Positions 44,899 to 57,312 of a stretch of DNA of 64,000 nucleotides are shown here, piece after piece. The DNA lies in contig LSRY02000001.1 of assembly GCA_001643675.2 (NCBI GenBank), positions 301,001 through 365,000 of the forward strand, in the 5' to 3' direction. The position numbers and the translations under genes are program-made. Below the pieces are notes generated by a model. That model had not been told where the DNA came from. It saw only the letters and a list, made by a program, of their open reading frames with translations, and did no database searches. This DNA is from Monocercomonoides exilis (Eukaryota > Preaxostyla > Oxymonadida > Polymastigidae). How positions within the stretch are numbered: position 1 is the stretch's first letter; each line of letters opens with the position of its first letter.

Positions 44899-47800
44899 TG
44901 AAAAGAATAAAGAGAGAAAATACTTGTTCGAATCATTTTTATTCATCGATTATTGATTTTCTCGTATTTTATTCAACGTTTGATGAAGCAACTGAATCGA
45001 AAAGAAAGGACTGATCTTTTTTTATGATATTTCAGTTGAAGAAAAAAATAAAGTGAAAAAAACCAACTTCTTACATAATTTTAAAGTTATTTAATCTGTT
45101 TATTGAAACAATCTTTTAAGCAAACTGTTTCAATAAATTTTTTCAAAGTGTTCTTTATTTATTAGGATAGTTTGGCAAGTTGAGAAATTTGATATTTATT
45201 TTTCACAGCTTAATTTTTTATTATTCACATTTTTTTTCCTTGATCAGTTAATACATTTTTCGCTGAAAACATAAACAGGTATGTTTTTTATATTTTTATG
45301 AACAAAACAAACAATGTTGTGATTATTTAAGCTATGTTCTTTTAAAAAATCGATATTTATAAGATGATCTTAAGTTCCACAATTATATTTAATATTTCAT
45401 TTTTTGATCTTTTTTTATGATGTCAAAAAAAATCACCCATATTTCCTTTGTAAAAGCTTATCGATTTTCTGAACTTTCTTTCTCTATTATCATCTCGCTG
45501 CGAAGCACGGTTCTCCGCTCTATCTCTTCTCATAGTTTCGGTATTGAACGCGGTTTCTCTCTCCTCTCTTGGTCTCGTGGCAAAGCGCAGCTCTCTCTTC
45601 TCTCTTTGTCTTGCAATAAAATTTGAATATATATATGGGTGATTATTTTTGAAATCATATTTTTTCAAACAAAATTTTCGGATTGATAATTTTGTTTTTG
45701 ATTTTTGTTAATGGACACACAAAAGTTACGACTCCAATTCAACACATTTCTGATCTTCTTTTTCATTTTCCATTAACTTTTGAATCAATTGAAAAACATT
45801 TTCTATTTCAATCTTTTTGTTTGGAAAATATCAATGAATTTTCGTAATAATCAACACCACGAAAAAAGTTATGATTTCAAAAATAATCACCCATATATAT
45901 ATAATGATAACGGTGTATAAACAAAATTTTATATATGGGTCAGTTATTTTGAAAAGTCGCAGAAGATCAAAAATATGTCCCATCGCAGTTAATTTAAAAA
46001 CACTCCGTTTCCATTATTTATCAAAAATAATCATTACATATGGGGCATAATTTTTAATTTTGTGAAAAAAACATTGATTTGTTCCATACACGAACTGCTT
46101 TCATTAATTGATGTGTATGTCATTTTAATGAATTCTATTTTTTTGAACATGCATCCATAATATTCTTTTGTTCATCGATTTATAAAAGAATTCAATATTT
46201 AAGGATATAACAAAAATAAACATTCAAAGAATATGAAAAGTGTCAATTTGTTCATGCAGTAACACGTATATACAGAAAAGACATGTTTAACCATCGTCTG
46301 GGAAGCAATAGAAGATTTGACTTTATTTGTTTGCAATTTAAGGAAACTGCATATTATAGAAACTGACAAATTAATTGAATACAGAGATATGTTATTTTCA
46401 TTGAATGAAACAGTCACAACCTCTGTCTTTTATGTTGAATCCATTTTCGAAGTATTTTTCATAGTTGTTTTTGTATCGCGCAGCTGAGAACGTTTGTGTT
46501 TATTTCTGTTTGTATTTTCCTTTTACAAACTTATCCCAACAATTGCTTTAAGTTGACTAGGTTTTTAACATAACTCACATCTAACAAGCAAAATAAACTG
46601 TTCTATATCTTTTTATTTGTTCAATAATTAAAAAGTCATTTTGAATGATATTCAAACAAGAAGAAAAAGAAACAAAAAAGTCTAGAGCTCAATAATAATA
46701 TCATCTTTCATGTTTTTGTTTAATCATTATATAACATTAAAATAATAAAGAAAATAGAAAAACGATCATGTGCTTTTAAAATTTTGACTTGATATAAAAA
46801 AGATGGAGACAGAAAACAAGAACATTTCATTATCACAAGAAAATTATTAATTGTCGATTATAGAATGTTTGTTGAGAATGTTTTGACTGATGATTCTTAA
46901 GTTTATGGACAATTAAATAAAATTTCTTCTGAGAATTAACTTTGATTGACAAAAGAAATGAACTTGTGCATGGACAGCAAACTTGCAGAGATACAGAAAA
47001 TGAATACTCAATGCTCTAATTGTTTGACAACTTGTATTATGAAGACATGATTTTTTTGGAAGGAAAAAACTTCAAAAACCACCTTCAACAGAAAAGACGG
47101 AGATTCAGATGCTTCTTGAAGCTCTCACTTCACAAATCATTTTAATGCTTCTTTTGGACGGATCAAGATTTTTGGTTTCCTCGGCAATTTAAATTTCACT
47201 TGATTAAGAAAGTTAATAATGAATACTGTGAAATTCACCTCTCCTCTGTAACTCTTATTTAAAGTTCACTTGGATAATTTTTTCGACAGCTGAAAATGAA
47301 GCAAAAGCCATTTATGAAGCTCCTGTATAAAAATAATAAAGAGATACTCAAATAGTATTATGATTCATTTTCTGAAGATTTATTTGGACGGGCTCAATCT
47401 TTCTTTGAAAAACCACAATCATGTTCATTAACATTGCAAGCATCATTCGAACACAAAGACAAATGAGTATTAATTGTTGGAGTCCAAAATTGTTTGAATC
47501 AATTCTCACTCCTTTAATCAATGTTGCAAAAAAAAGAAAGCACTTATAAACAGTCGTTCATTAAAGCAACTCAATAACTGGTCTGTGTGTTTGATTTTCT
47601 CCGATAGTAATTTTTTCATTATCAATTTTTCTTTATTCATTGGTCAATTATTTTTCAGAAAAATACCACTGAATGATATCTATTATGATTTCAACAGACT
47701 TATCCAGGTCAAATGATCATTCGAATCTGATATTTATGAGGAACAATGAAATTGACATGTTTTATTATGTGTTTGTCCATATATATGAACAGATAATTGT

Positions 47801-48353
47801 AAAAAATTCTTATCATCAATGTATTGAAACAAAGACAATATTTATTCTTGAAGATTCAATCTGTTATTGATGTATGTGCAAATTTTTGTAGCTTATTGTT
47901 AATTTCTCATTTTTTTCGATTGAAGATCTTATATTAGAATTGTTCCTTGTTGTTTGCAACTACGCATACGTGAGCGATTGATCGTTCAAATGACAGCGAT
48001 GAGAAAAGAAGAAAAGTTCGGAGATTCAGATATCGAAAGAAATATATTTCAGTGATTAATTGTGACTATAAAAATCGGATTGTTGTTGTATGTTGTTTTT
48101 ATTAATATCTTATAGGTTGAGTTGAATGGGGTTTTTCATCAAAGTTGATAACATCACTATCACTGTTTTATTCAGATAAAAGTTCTTTTTTTCAGTCTGC
48201 AATATGTAAGTTTCGTTATTTAGAGTATTTCTAACTCAGTCATCCTATGAATATCATTTGTTTTCCATTGCATTCACTCTCGCAAAAATAACAGAATATT
48301 TCAAGAAAATGCATTTGATTATAATTTCATTTGAAATATACCATTATAGATAC
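44899..48353. other. AT-rich intergenic region with small inverted-repeat elements
   Basis: No gene supported. It holds a 242-bp inverted-repeat element at 45417-45658 and further copies of its terminal motif (AATCACCCATAT) at 45880-45900, and a related motif (ATATGGGTCAGTTATTTTGA) at 45934-45954. Confidence 0.6.
45417..45658. mobile_element. 242-bp MITE-like element with AATCACCCATAT ends
   Basis: The left end ATGATGTCAAAAAAAATCAC followed by CCATAT is inverted at the right end (45630-45658) with three differences. The interior (45480-45600) is distinctly more GC-rich than the surroundings and rich in CTCT. A third copy of the end motif follows at about 45869-45895. Confidence 0.6.
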
Positions 48354-51084
48354 ATGATAAACACTAATAAAAAAAACGTGTATTCCGACAGGCCTCGCTC
48401 AACAAAAAGCAGGCATGCCGCACAGCTGTCAAAAGCTTTGAACGACATGGATTCGGAGGACCCGGAGGGACGCTTAATTCACTTCATCCATCATAGCAAA
48501 CCTGGTAAATCCTTTCGGGAAGAAATTGAAAGCAATTACAATTGTGTGAACATTAATTCAAATTGTTGTATTATAATAATAAAATCACTTCTTTGTTTAT
48601 CTGGATATATTAATGTTTCTGATGTTGCTGAACAGCAAAAATAAACAAACTTCTGGAAAATCTTTCGCGGGTCCTTTCTGTTCTGAATAGGCATGAAAGG
48701 GTTTTGGTTCTCGGTTGTGTGTCAAACATTTTCCCCATTGGAAAACTGGAGAAGAGTGATTGGAATGTAACAAAAAGCGAATTCTATTACTCCCAAAAAG
48801 CTTGGAAAGATTTTTTAGTGGAAAAAACAGTTTCTTCAAACGAACAAAAAAATGATAATTGCTCCAATTTGAAATGTTTGTCTTTTCCATTTTTTCGTTA
48901 ATGATAGTTTTCTTGTTTTTTCTGTCACCAAATAAAGCAAGCCAATTTAATATGGCAGAATCCTGGATGTTGTGCCACAGTTCTTGTAGCTGTGAAAACG
49001 GAAGAAAACGAAAAAAATGTTTGCTCATATGCATTTTTCTGATCAATTTGGAATTTTATCAATATCGTTTTTTTAATCACTGCCTTTGATCAAAAACATT
49101 TTTGTATTAACTATTTCAGCTGTGAAAAAAAACCCTCAGCACAACAATCTGAACGAATCTCAGTCTTGCATTATTACAAATGTGTGCGAAAATGATGCGA
49201 ACTCAAAAAATCAACATGCAGTTGATGTTGATCGAAAAGAAGTCGTCAAAACTTCCTCTCGATCTGAATTTGAAAAGAAAAAAGAAATGAAAATTATAAA
49301 AGATAAAAAAAAAGAAAAAGTTTTTTCTCCGACAGAGAAAAGACTGATAGAAAAAACAAAAAAGAATTTGTATTCTGAAATGACGAATGAATTGAAAATC
49401 AAAATGGCTTATTCTACGTTTTGTAAAAAAACAAAGAATTTTAAAAAAGCCAAGAAAAGGACTGATCTTTGTGATATTTGTGAGAGAGGGAATTTTTTGG
49501 AGAGGAAAGAGAAAGAATTGATGAAAAAGAATAAGAAATTAAATGATGATGAAAAGGAAGAAATAGAATTAATTGAAAACCATAGAAAAATGGCAAAATG
49601 CCAGCGTGATTATTTTTATCACGTAAAAAATAATATGAAACAAAATGAAGTATCCATCATAATGGACTTCAAAGAGAATTGGGCTTTGCCCATTACAAGA
49701 AACGAAACTTGTAAAAATTTTTATGAAAAAAAAAAATTTCACACTTGTGTTTTGTTGTTTATAAAGTTAATAAATTATTTAAACTTGAAAAATTTTGTTT
49801 TAATTTCTTTTCAGAAATTTTATCTCATGATTTTCGATTTGTGTTAGAATCTTTAAAGCAATTATTAAAATTCGATGTTTTCAATGATGTTTCTTCTTTT
49901 CATTTCTTTTGTGATAATGGTCCCCATTTTAGGAACTCACATATATTACACTTTTTATTGTCTAATTCATCTCCAATTTTTTTCAAAAAAATTTGTTCTT
50001 TGTCATTTTTCGCAGAGCACCACGGGAAAAGTGAGTGCGATAGTGAATTTGGGCATTTAACTCGTTTAATTAATAATAATTTAAATGATAATGTTTTATT
50101 GACGATTGATGATTTAATTAATTTTTTCGATTCTGATTGCAATTCAAAATATTATGTTAATAATTTTATTAATTTTAATATTGATAATATTTCTTTTTCT
50201 GATAGTGATACACAGATATCAATGAATGAACAAGATATTCCAACAATTACTCCTGATTTGTCTTTTAATACCAACGGACAAAGAGAAAATGAAACGAAAC
50301 ATATATTTTTGAAGTTTGTCTAAGTTTTCTTTAATTTGATCAACATTATTTTTTCTAATAAATATAAATCTTTATTTTAATATTAAATTTGATAAATCTT
50401 AATAAATCTGAAAGACACGAAATAGAAGCAGACAATATCTGGGGTGAATTAATCATCTCTGGAATGAAGAAATATTTATTTTTCACAAAGAAAAATGGAA
50501 AAATATTGTCTTCTCCTCTTAGCAGTATTGATTCTCAGAATTATGTAGAAATAAATTATAGAGAAAGAAAAAGAAAAACCGAAAAGGAAAGGAAAGTTTA
50601 TTTGGGTAATGGAAAGACCGAAAATTCTTTTAATATTGAAATGGATAAAAGTATTGGAAAAAGCGTGAAGAAAACAATAAAAGATAGAATGAATTATTTG
50701 AAAACTTTTAATTATGATTCAACATTATTTAATAATACTTTTTTTTCTGATGACTCTTTAATAGGAAAAGATTCAAACTGCTCCATTGAAAGCGAATCAG
50801 GTATGTTAGGTATGCAAGAAATAAACATTTCTCCAAAGAATTGCTCAATTCATTTTCAAACCATAAATAATTATTCACGTTTCAATTCTTTTAATTTCGA
50901 TGGCTCTGAAGGTCATAATTATTCTTCAAATTTGTCTGATTTTTTTATTAATTCTAATTCAGCAATTGACAGCAACTCCACAATGGAGGAAGATTTCAAA
51001 ATATTTATTTCTTTTTTTTATAAAGTCCATTTTTTGAAGTCTTGCTTATCCAATGATAACTGTTTTTTTCAGTTTGAGGACTAA
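48354..51084 (+). pseudogene. DDE-transposase-like gene, relative of the USP-transposase but without USP
   Basis: Exons 48354-48504, 48636-48875 and 49120 onward (introns 131 and 244 nt, phases match). N-terminal domain: STKSRHAAQLSKALNDM, KINKLLENLSRVLSVLNRHE, DWNVTKSEFYYSQKAW. It then goes directly to the transposase-like part: VFSPTEKRLIEKTKK, RTDLCDICERG (CxxC), VSIIMDFKENWALPI, DFRFVLESLKQLL, FFCDNGPHFRNSHILHFLLS, FFAEHHGKSECDSEFGHL. A C-terminal module ADNIWGELIISGMKKYLFF is also shared with the 33-37 kb gene. A frame change near 49730-49760, next to an A-run, and an unclear junction at 50320-50390 suggest decay or an unresolved intron. The D-D-E positions (MDFKENW, CDNGPH, AEHHGK or DSEFG) are present. 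Confidence 0.65.
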
Positions 51085-52235
51085 ACTGAATCCTTCCTAT
51101 TTTTATTCAAATTTTTTTGGATAAGAGTTTGCAGGCCTTGGGTCCAGATTCAGTTTCCCAGGAGACTTTCAAAAAATGGACCGCATAAAAAAATATATGT
51201 GAACAATTTCACATTATGCCAAAACTAAGTGAATACACTATAATATTTATCATTATAATTAATTGTTTTTTTTTATGATCTAAATTTTTTCATTTTTTTT
51301 TTTATTTTCGATTTTTATTTAATTATTATTGTATTTTCTTTTACGATTTTCTTTATGATTTATTAATTGATTTTTTTTCTTTATTTATTAATATCATTCT
51401 ATTCATTATGCGTAATATTATGGGTGGAACAAAAGTCAGAAAGAGCGAAATACTGTCCCATATAATAAATGTTTGTTTACCAATGAAAAACCAATCTATA
51501 CTGAAAATAATTGATGTATAAATATTTTTATGATATTATTTTCCAGATCAATTTAAGATTTGATTTTTTCGTGAAAATGCACTTGTTGTTTTTCATTTGA
51601 TTTGCTCTTTTGCAACACATTTCTGGTCTAATCGATTTCAAGAGTTTTCAAATTGAAAAAATCAGTTTGATTTCTCAAACATTTAATTGAATATTTATTG
51701 TGTTTATCTTCACTCGAAAAGAGCGATTGCATTGAGACTGGATGGATCAAGCTGCCATTTCATATTCACCATTCAATTGTTGTTGTTACATGTGTGGATG
51801 AGGATTTATCTTCATATTAATTCAATTTTTCAATTGCGAAACATTGATTAATTCCTGCAGTTAATCCACCAGTAAACTTCAAACAGAGTGTGTCCAAATT
51901 AAATTCTTATTTCTGGCAGAAGCGAATAGCTTCGAAACATTTTTAAAAATGTCAGATTTATCTCTTTAATTGAAAAGAAACCAAACTTCAAAGATGCATA
52001 TGCATATGGACTGAATGAAAGCCATCCTTGCGGCATCAGCATTCATTGTTTTACACAACTGATAACAGACTTTATCACAAATGTTGAAGAATTTTCTGGA
52101 ACGAATATCGAAACGAATAGTTTTGATTGTGGAATCAACATTTTTACTGTTTATGGCTAAAGCGATTTGAGCACGACAATGCAGACAAAATTAGAGGCAA
52201 CCGGATTGTCTCTTTTTTCAGTCTCCACAGGCTGA
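51085..52235. other. AT-rich intergenic region
   Basis: No gene. Near 51133-51170 the sequence CCTTGGGTCCAG ... TTTCCCAGGAG can form a stem like the paired motif at 33.0-33.2 kb and occupies the same place, just after a transposase-like gene. Confidence 0.45.
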
Positions 52236-52880
52236 TTGACTGCCAGAGACTTTGTTCTTGTGCATCACTCTGTTTATTCAAATTATCGAGTCTCGAGGCT
52301 GTTTAAGATCACAGGAATAGGAGAGATATTTATAAGTTGGCTGAACATATCCACTGGAAGTGAACAGTCAATAGAAACAGCGTTCACCACAGAGCTGATA
52401 AATGTTCAGAATGGTATATTGCAAATGGAAAATGCGAACTTGGTAAAAATGATCTCCATTATTTTGCAGTTTTTGCTATATTCAACAAACAAGGAATTAT
52501 TTCGTATTTGTGAACAAGCCTTTTATTGAATTGAAAGAGTAATTACGTTGCTTTCGATCACAGCAGGAGAAAGATTTTCAAGCGCAAGTGAAGAAGCAAT
52601 CGATAAAACAGATGGCCGATGAGAGAAGCATTTTCTCTGCACACATGCCGCCTGACTCGTCGAGGAAAAGTTGTGAACGTATCCAGAAGAAGCCAAAGAT
52701 TTATCAGATGCAGCATGCGAAGAATCAAAAAGATGAATGTTTGAGCGCGAAAAGGCCACGCCGACGCGAAGCGGAAGGGATCGTTTCTGTTCATAATCGT
52801 TATTTATTTCATCAAAAGATACAACATTTTCTGGAATGCAGTGTTGGATTCGATAAATTATTATCGAAACACTCTTAGCG
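52236..52880 (+). pseudogene. coding-like fragments, family unknown
   Basis: After a TTTCAG acceptor-like site at 52215-52220 one frame gives LFKITGIGEIFISWLNISTG and IETAFTTELINVQNGILQME, ending near a GTAAAA. Further right, in other frames, TAGERFSSASEEAIDKTDG and YPEEAKDLSDAACEESK read as protein. Exons cannot be joined convincingly. It may be a decayed gene. Confidence 0.25.
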
Positions 52881-53930
52881 CATCCGCAGCAGCTCCCACT
52901 CATCTGCAAACACATTTAGAAAGCACGTAATACACTTATCATCACTTTTCCTGTGGGGCGCTTGACCTGTCGTATATGTAGTTCCATCAAAACAATCGAC
53001 TGCAACTTTCACACTACGCAACAGCGAATATAACAACTAACTTGCCTTCTTTCTTTGCCACTTTGCTACCACTAAAATGAGATATATTTCCATTTAACTC
53101 CTATTATTTATTCCTATTCACAGTTTTTCTGTCTTCCTCTTCTTCTTCCTCATCTTCTTCTTCCTCTTCTTCTTTCACCTCAAAATTGAATCCTTCATTT
53201 CCTTCTCATTTTCATTTTTATTTGAAAAACTATGAAAATTTCAATATTTCTTCTTCTTCTTCTTCCACATTTTCTTTTTCTTCTTCTAATTCCTGCAACA
53301 TCACTCATTTGCCGCTTTTTTTTTCTTCTCAAACAGCCTTCCCTTATTTAACGTGATGCACATTATATAACCCTGCTGTGTAATCTCTTCCTCAACTGTT
53401 TTTGGATCAATTCTCACATGTTATGTGCAACCCGCTACCAGTATATGAATCGCAGTCATTGACGCAGAATTATACTGCCTTTTCTAATATTCCCTCCAAT
53501 TAAATAGTCTTACGCACTGAGAATGTACAAGAACAATAAGCAGCGACTCCTTATCCTGAGCATTCCCTTCCTCTTCTTCTTTTTTTCTTTCTTTCATTTC
53601 AGCTATAACAACGCCTTCTTCTTCTTCTTCTTCCTTGTATATTTCCAATCCCAACTACGGTTCTTCTTTCTCACCAAACGATCACAAGTCTGTAGAACAT
53701 CTGAGCCATCGAGCGCCTTGTGCCTTATCCAAGATAGAGATTGCTAAAAAAAAATCAATGAAGCGCCTGGCCAAAAGCATCTTCTTGCTCCACCTGTCCA
53801 GCTGCCACATACACTCCCTTCTTCATTTTCAATACGGAAACAGCCTCAAGCATTGGATGAAGAACTGCATAATATCTAATATGGATTTTTGATAGAACCG
53901 ATAGTGTTACCCATTTCTTCTTCTGAGGTT
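52881..53930. other. intergenic region
   Basis: Pyrimidine-rich stretches (53130-53330, 53560-53640) and no supported gene. Confidence 0.5.
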
Positions 53931-55345
53931 AGGGCTGCGTTGTGATACAAAGAAGTCTGGAAGGAGCTACGGGTCGAACGAGAATGAGGCAGCTGGAGTT
54001 CAATACGTTTTTTGTAAGGAAGAGAGTAAATATCACAGGGCACTTGTTACCCTGAAGGAGATGTAGAAGGAGCTAATGATAAGGACGCCATCATACAAGC
54101 AGGCGAAGCGACATTAGCAGCTCATGATGAAAAGCGAGATGAATGCGTGGGGATGAAACGAAGAGCTGCTGAAGACATATCCACACAATAAACAGGTGCT
54201 CAAGCTGAATTGCCAGCTGCTGCTGGAGATACACAGAGACGAGTACGGGGCTTAGATGCTGTAGAAATGAGTAGATAAAATTTAGGAGGATGTTTCTTCA
54301 ACAGCTCTGTGTAACGAGGATCCAGTTTGCAGCAGAAAGAAAGAAGTTTAAAAGAATTGTTTGAGAGAGGAAAATGGGACTGACAAAACAACTGCTTTTA
54401 TTTCTTCTTCTTTTTCTTCTGCTGCATCATCTTCAGAAAGAGAATACATTAAGCTGGTGAGTAGAGCTCAGAGAAAGTTCCTAAACGGTGGGAGAGGGAG
54501 GTTTGGGAATATGTATTCAAAAAAGATGAATAAATCGGGTGACACATAATTTACAAGGATAATGTTGATTGGAAAAACAGATTTGATGAACTTTCACATG
54601 AAGATGATTATCCTTCTTATCTGCATGATCAATTTTCTCTTCATCGCGCCTTTTATCATATCCTTCATTATCTTTTTCACGCTTGTCACACTCTTCCTTT
54701 TAGATGTTGCAACTCTGCAAATTCTCAGCATTATCATCATAGATGCCACTCGCTTCGCATAGCCGGACGAACTGATCTTTGCCAACGAAGTGGAATATGG
54801 CTAAATTCATTACAGCGACACAAGCTTTGCTCTGCAATCAGTTACCGTTCAATAGCAAGCGATGAATAAAACAGCTGAAAAAGAACAAAAGATTGCAAAG
54901 AACACGTTTGATAAGACGAATCTCTCTGTGATGTTGAAGTCTAAGTTTATTTTGTTCTTCTTCACATTCGACAAAGCAAACATAGAATCTTTTTTCAAAC
55001 AGAAAGCTTGAATTAACTTCTTTTTTATCTTCATTTTGAGGTTCTGAATCTGCATCGGCTGAAGAAAGAACATGTGCTGCAGATCCATTCACATTTCAAC
55101 GAGTTCCAACAAACGGGCATGTTCAATGGTATCTGTCCGCTGTTGGATGGATGCCAGCAAGTGAGACAGGCGAACATGGTTGGGTCCAACAAGAGGGAGA
55201 AGCTGATAATTCTTGCGGTGATTCTGGTGAATGCAGTTGCTACAGTGAGGTTAGGTGTGCCGTTAGTGAAGAAAACCAATATTTTGTTGTCAACACTGAA
55301 TAAGAAGCGCTTCATGGTCCTGCAGCGGCTGGCGTAAGTTACGAA
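53931..55345 (+). pseudogene. decayed membrane-protein gene, possibly related to the 60-64 kb family
   Basis: Plus-strand fragments in changing frames: ELLKTYPHNKQVLKLNCQ then LLLEIHRDEYG at 54155-54255, a pattern (YP-x-N-x-x-VL-x-L ... LLEI-x-x-DE) that I associate with TmcB-like and cyclase-linked membrane proteins of protists; EREYIKLVSRAQRKFLNG at 54435-54490; hydrophobic segments IILLICMINFLFIAPFIISF and FFTLVTLFLLDVATLQILS at 54605-54730; and a long clean stretch at 55038-55335 (MFNGICPLLDGCQQVRQANM, LIILAVILVNAVATVRLGVP) ending at a GTAAGT donor-like site. The first parts contain stops, so most of it is decayed. Confidence 0.3.
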
Positions 55346-55530
55346 AAGAATGATTCGGAGTGTGATTAGAGAGCTTCTTCACTTGAAAGAGAACAAAGTC
55401 GATGAAGAAGAATTAACAGAAGAATATATGCGAAAAAAGGCAAACGAGAAATGCACAAGAAGCATAGGCAGCATCTGAAAAATAACAGTAATTCAAACAA
55501 TTAAAAAAATAATAAATCATCTTCACAAAA

Positions 55531-55874
55531 CTCAGCCATCTGAACCCATACGTCTCAGCAACCGGAAGTTCCACAACATCTTCAAGCTTCCACTGCTTTT
55601 CTTTGATTCTTTTCGAATACTCTCTGTGCACTGTGGGATAGTCGCCTTTCGTTTCATCTTCTTCTCCTTCCTCTGCCTCTTCTCGCTCCTCCAGCACAGC
55701 CAGTGCAATCGCTGCTGGAGACAGGACCACATCCTCTTTCCTCATCCATGCTGACTCCAACCTTTTCTCCATAATCTTCCCCACTTTGCACACTGCAGCC
55801 TCTTTCCCTGTCGCTTCATCTTCCAGCTTCACCACCACACACCTCGACTGCGGCGATCGCGACACCAGCTGCAA
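55531..55874 (-). pseudogene. coding-like minus-strand fragment
   Basis: A continuous frame reads LQLVSRSPQSRCVVVKLEDE, VCKVGKIMEKRLESAWMRKE, YPTVHREYSKRIKEKQWKLE, DVVELPVAETYGFRWLSF, then GTGAAG, a possible donor. The composition is protein-like, not repeat-derived. Upstream the frame is lost, although a short peptide MRIFAAADVNAICL lies in another frame at 55924-55883. Family not recognised. Confidence 0.35.
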
Positions 55875-56399
55875 TGTTATAAACAGATCGCATTCACGTC
55901 TGCCGCTGCAAAGATCCGCATGCCCCCCGACTTCGTGCCCACCTACGCTGCAAGTGACAGAAGCGGCCCCACCAGCGGAACCGAAAGCATCGCCGAAAGA
56001 TCCACATCGTTCACATGCACAACACCCCCATACAACACCGCCCCCTGCTCAACAACATATCCCCGCAACGTCTACAGTGTATGGGGTGACAGCGGCATAT
56101 GCAGAACATACACCCCAGCCGCCTCTCAATGTTGTTCACCGCTGCCGCCTACGTGTATGACGCCGCCACCACCAACGCATACAAAGGGTCAATCGCAGTT
56201 GCTGAAAATAAAGAAGAAGATAGCTTATCGTCTTCTGCTGCCTTCTTCTCTTCGCTTCTCCGCCTCCGGAATGGCGAAGTTGATCTGCGTGCTGCTTCAG
56301 TTGAAGATGGCGAAGAGGATGAAAGTGCTGAGAAAAGAGACGACTGCTATGCTGCCTCAGCAATAAGAAGCTTTTGGAGATACCCCACAAAGTGAGCAA
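55875..56399. other. GC-richer region with competing open frames
   Basis: Open frames exist on both strands: plus 55920-56160 is Thr/Pro/Ser/Cys-rich, plus 56099-56395 reads LFTAAAYVYDAATTNAYKG and AAFFSSLLRLRNGEVDLRAA, and minus reads GAVLYGGVVHVNDVDLSAML. None can be chosen with confidence. The GC content says it was coding; the broken frames say it is decayed or spliced. Confidence 0.3.
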
Positions 56400-57312
56400 T
56401 AAGTTTCACCAGAAACACTAACAGTACACAAATTCTTATCAGAATGGTCGACCAGCAGAAAAAAACCTACTTGCTTCGTACAATTTGAAAAGATTGAAGC
56501 AAAACATATTAATATGGTGCATCTGAATAAACTGAAAGGGAGAAGGAAAAGGCACATTCTGAGGTGAAAGAAACTTGATGATACAAACTGTTTGAATTTA
56601 AATATGAGAAAAAATTGTTTTTTTGAGTTTGTTACAAGTGGAGATTTATATTGAAAATTAATAATCAAACTTTAACTTTTAATAATAACATTAATAATTG
56701 CTTTATGTCAACTCCTTTTTGAATATTTTTCGATTGTTACGAGTGCAGCTTTGATGAATTTTTCCTGACTGATAATTTTTTAATAAAAAATTCAATAATT
56801 CAAGCAAATCAATTTTGTTTATCCTTAAATATAAGAAAATAATAAAAACTTATTAAATATTCAAAAGTTCAAATGAATATTCGAACAGATGAAATGAAAA
56901 TGAGGAAATAAAAACACTTCATTCATCTGATTCAAATAGCTGGAAAGCAGTCGCTCACATAGTTAATTACAAAATAAAGTTTAAAATATATATGATATCA
57001 ACAAATTTGTATCATATTTTTCTATAAAAAGCGAAATAAATAACGATAAATAACATTTATCAAACAAAAATGGGAACGGAATGATCAACATTTTTTGATC
57101 ATTTTGATCTTATTTTCAGATCAGTTAAACGTTTGCGACTTTTCATAAAGAATGACCCATATAATCAGTTATCTTTTGGAAAGTCGCAGCTTCATTGTAA
57201 TTAGCAATCTCTTTGTTATTATTAAACTCTTCCTCAATAATAATCTCGCTGCAACGTGGGCATTTATCCTCCTTTATTCAAGTGATATCAAGCGATTTAT
57301 TATAATTATTAT
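56400..57312. other. AT-rich intergenic region with repeated GACCCATAT motif
   Basis: No gene. At 57132-57190 the motif TTTGCGACTTTTC ... TGACCCATAT ... GGAAAGTCGCAG is palindromic and related to 45934-45965, indicating remains of the same non-autonomous repeat family. Confidence 0.5.
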
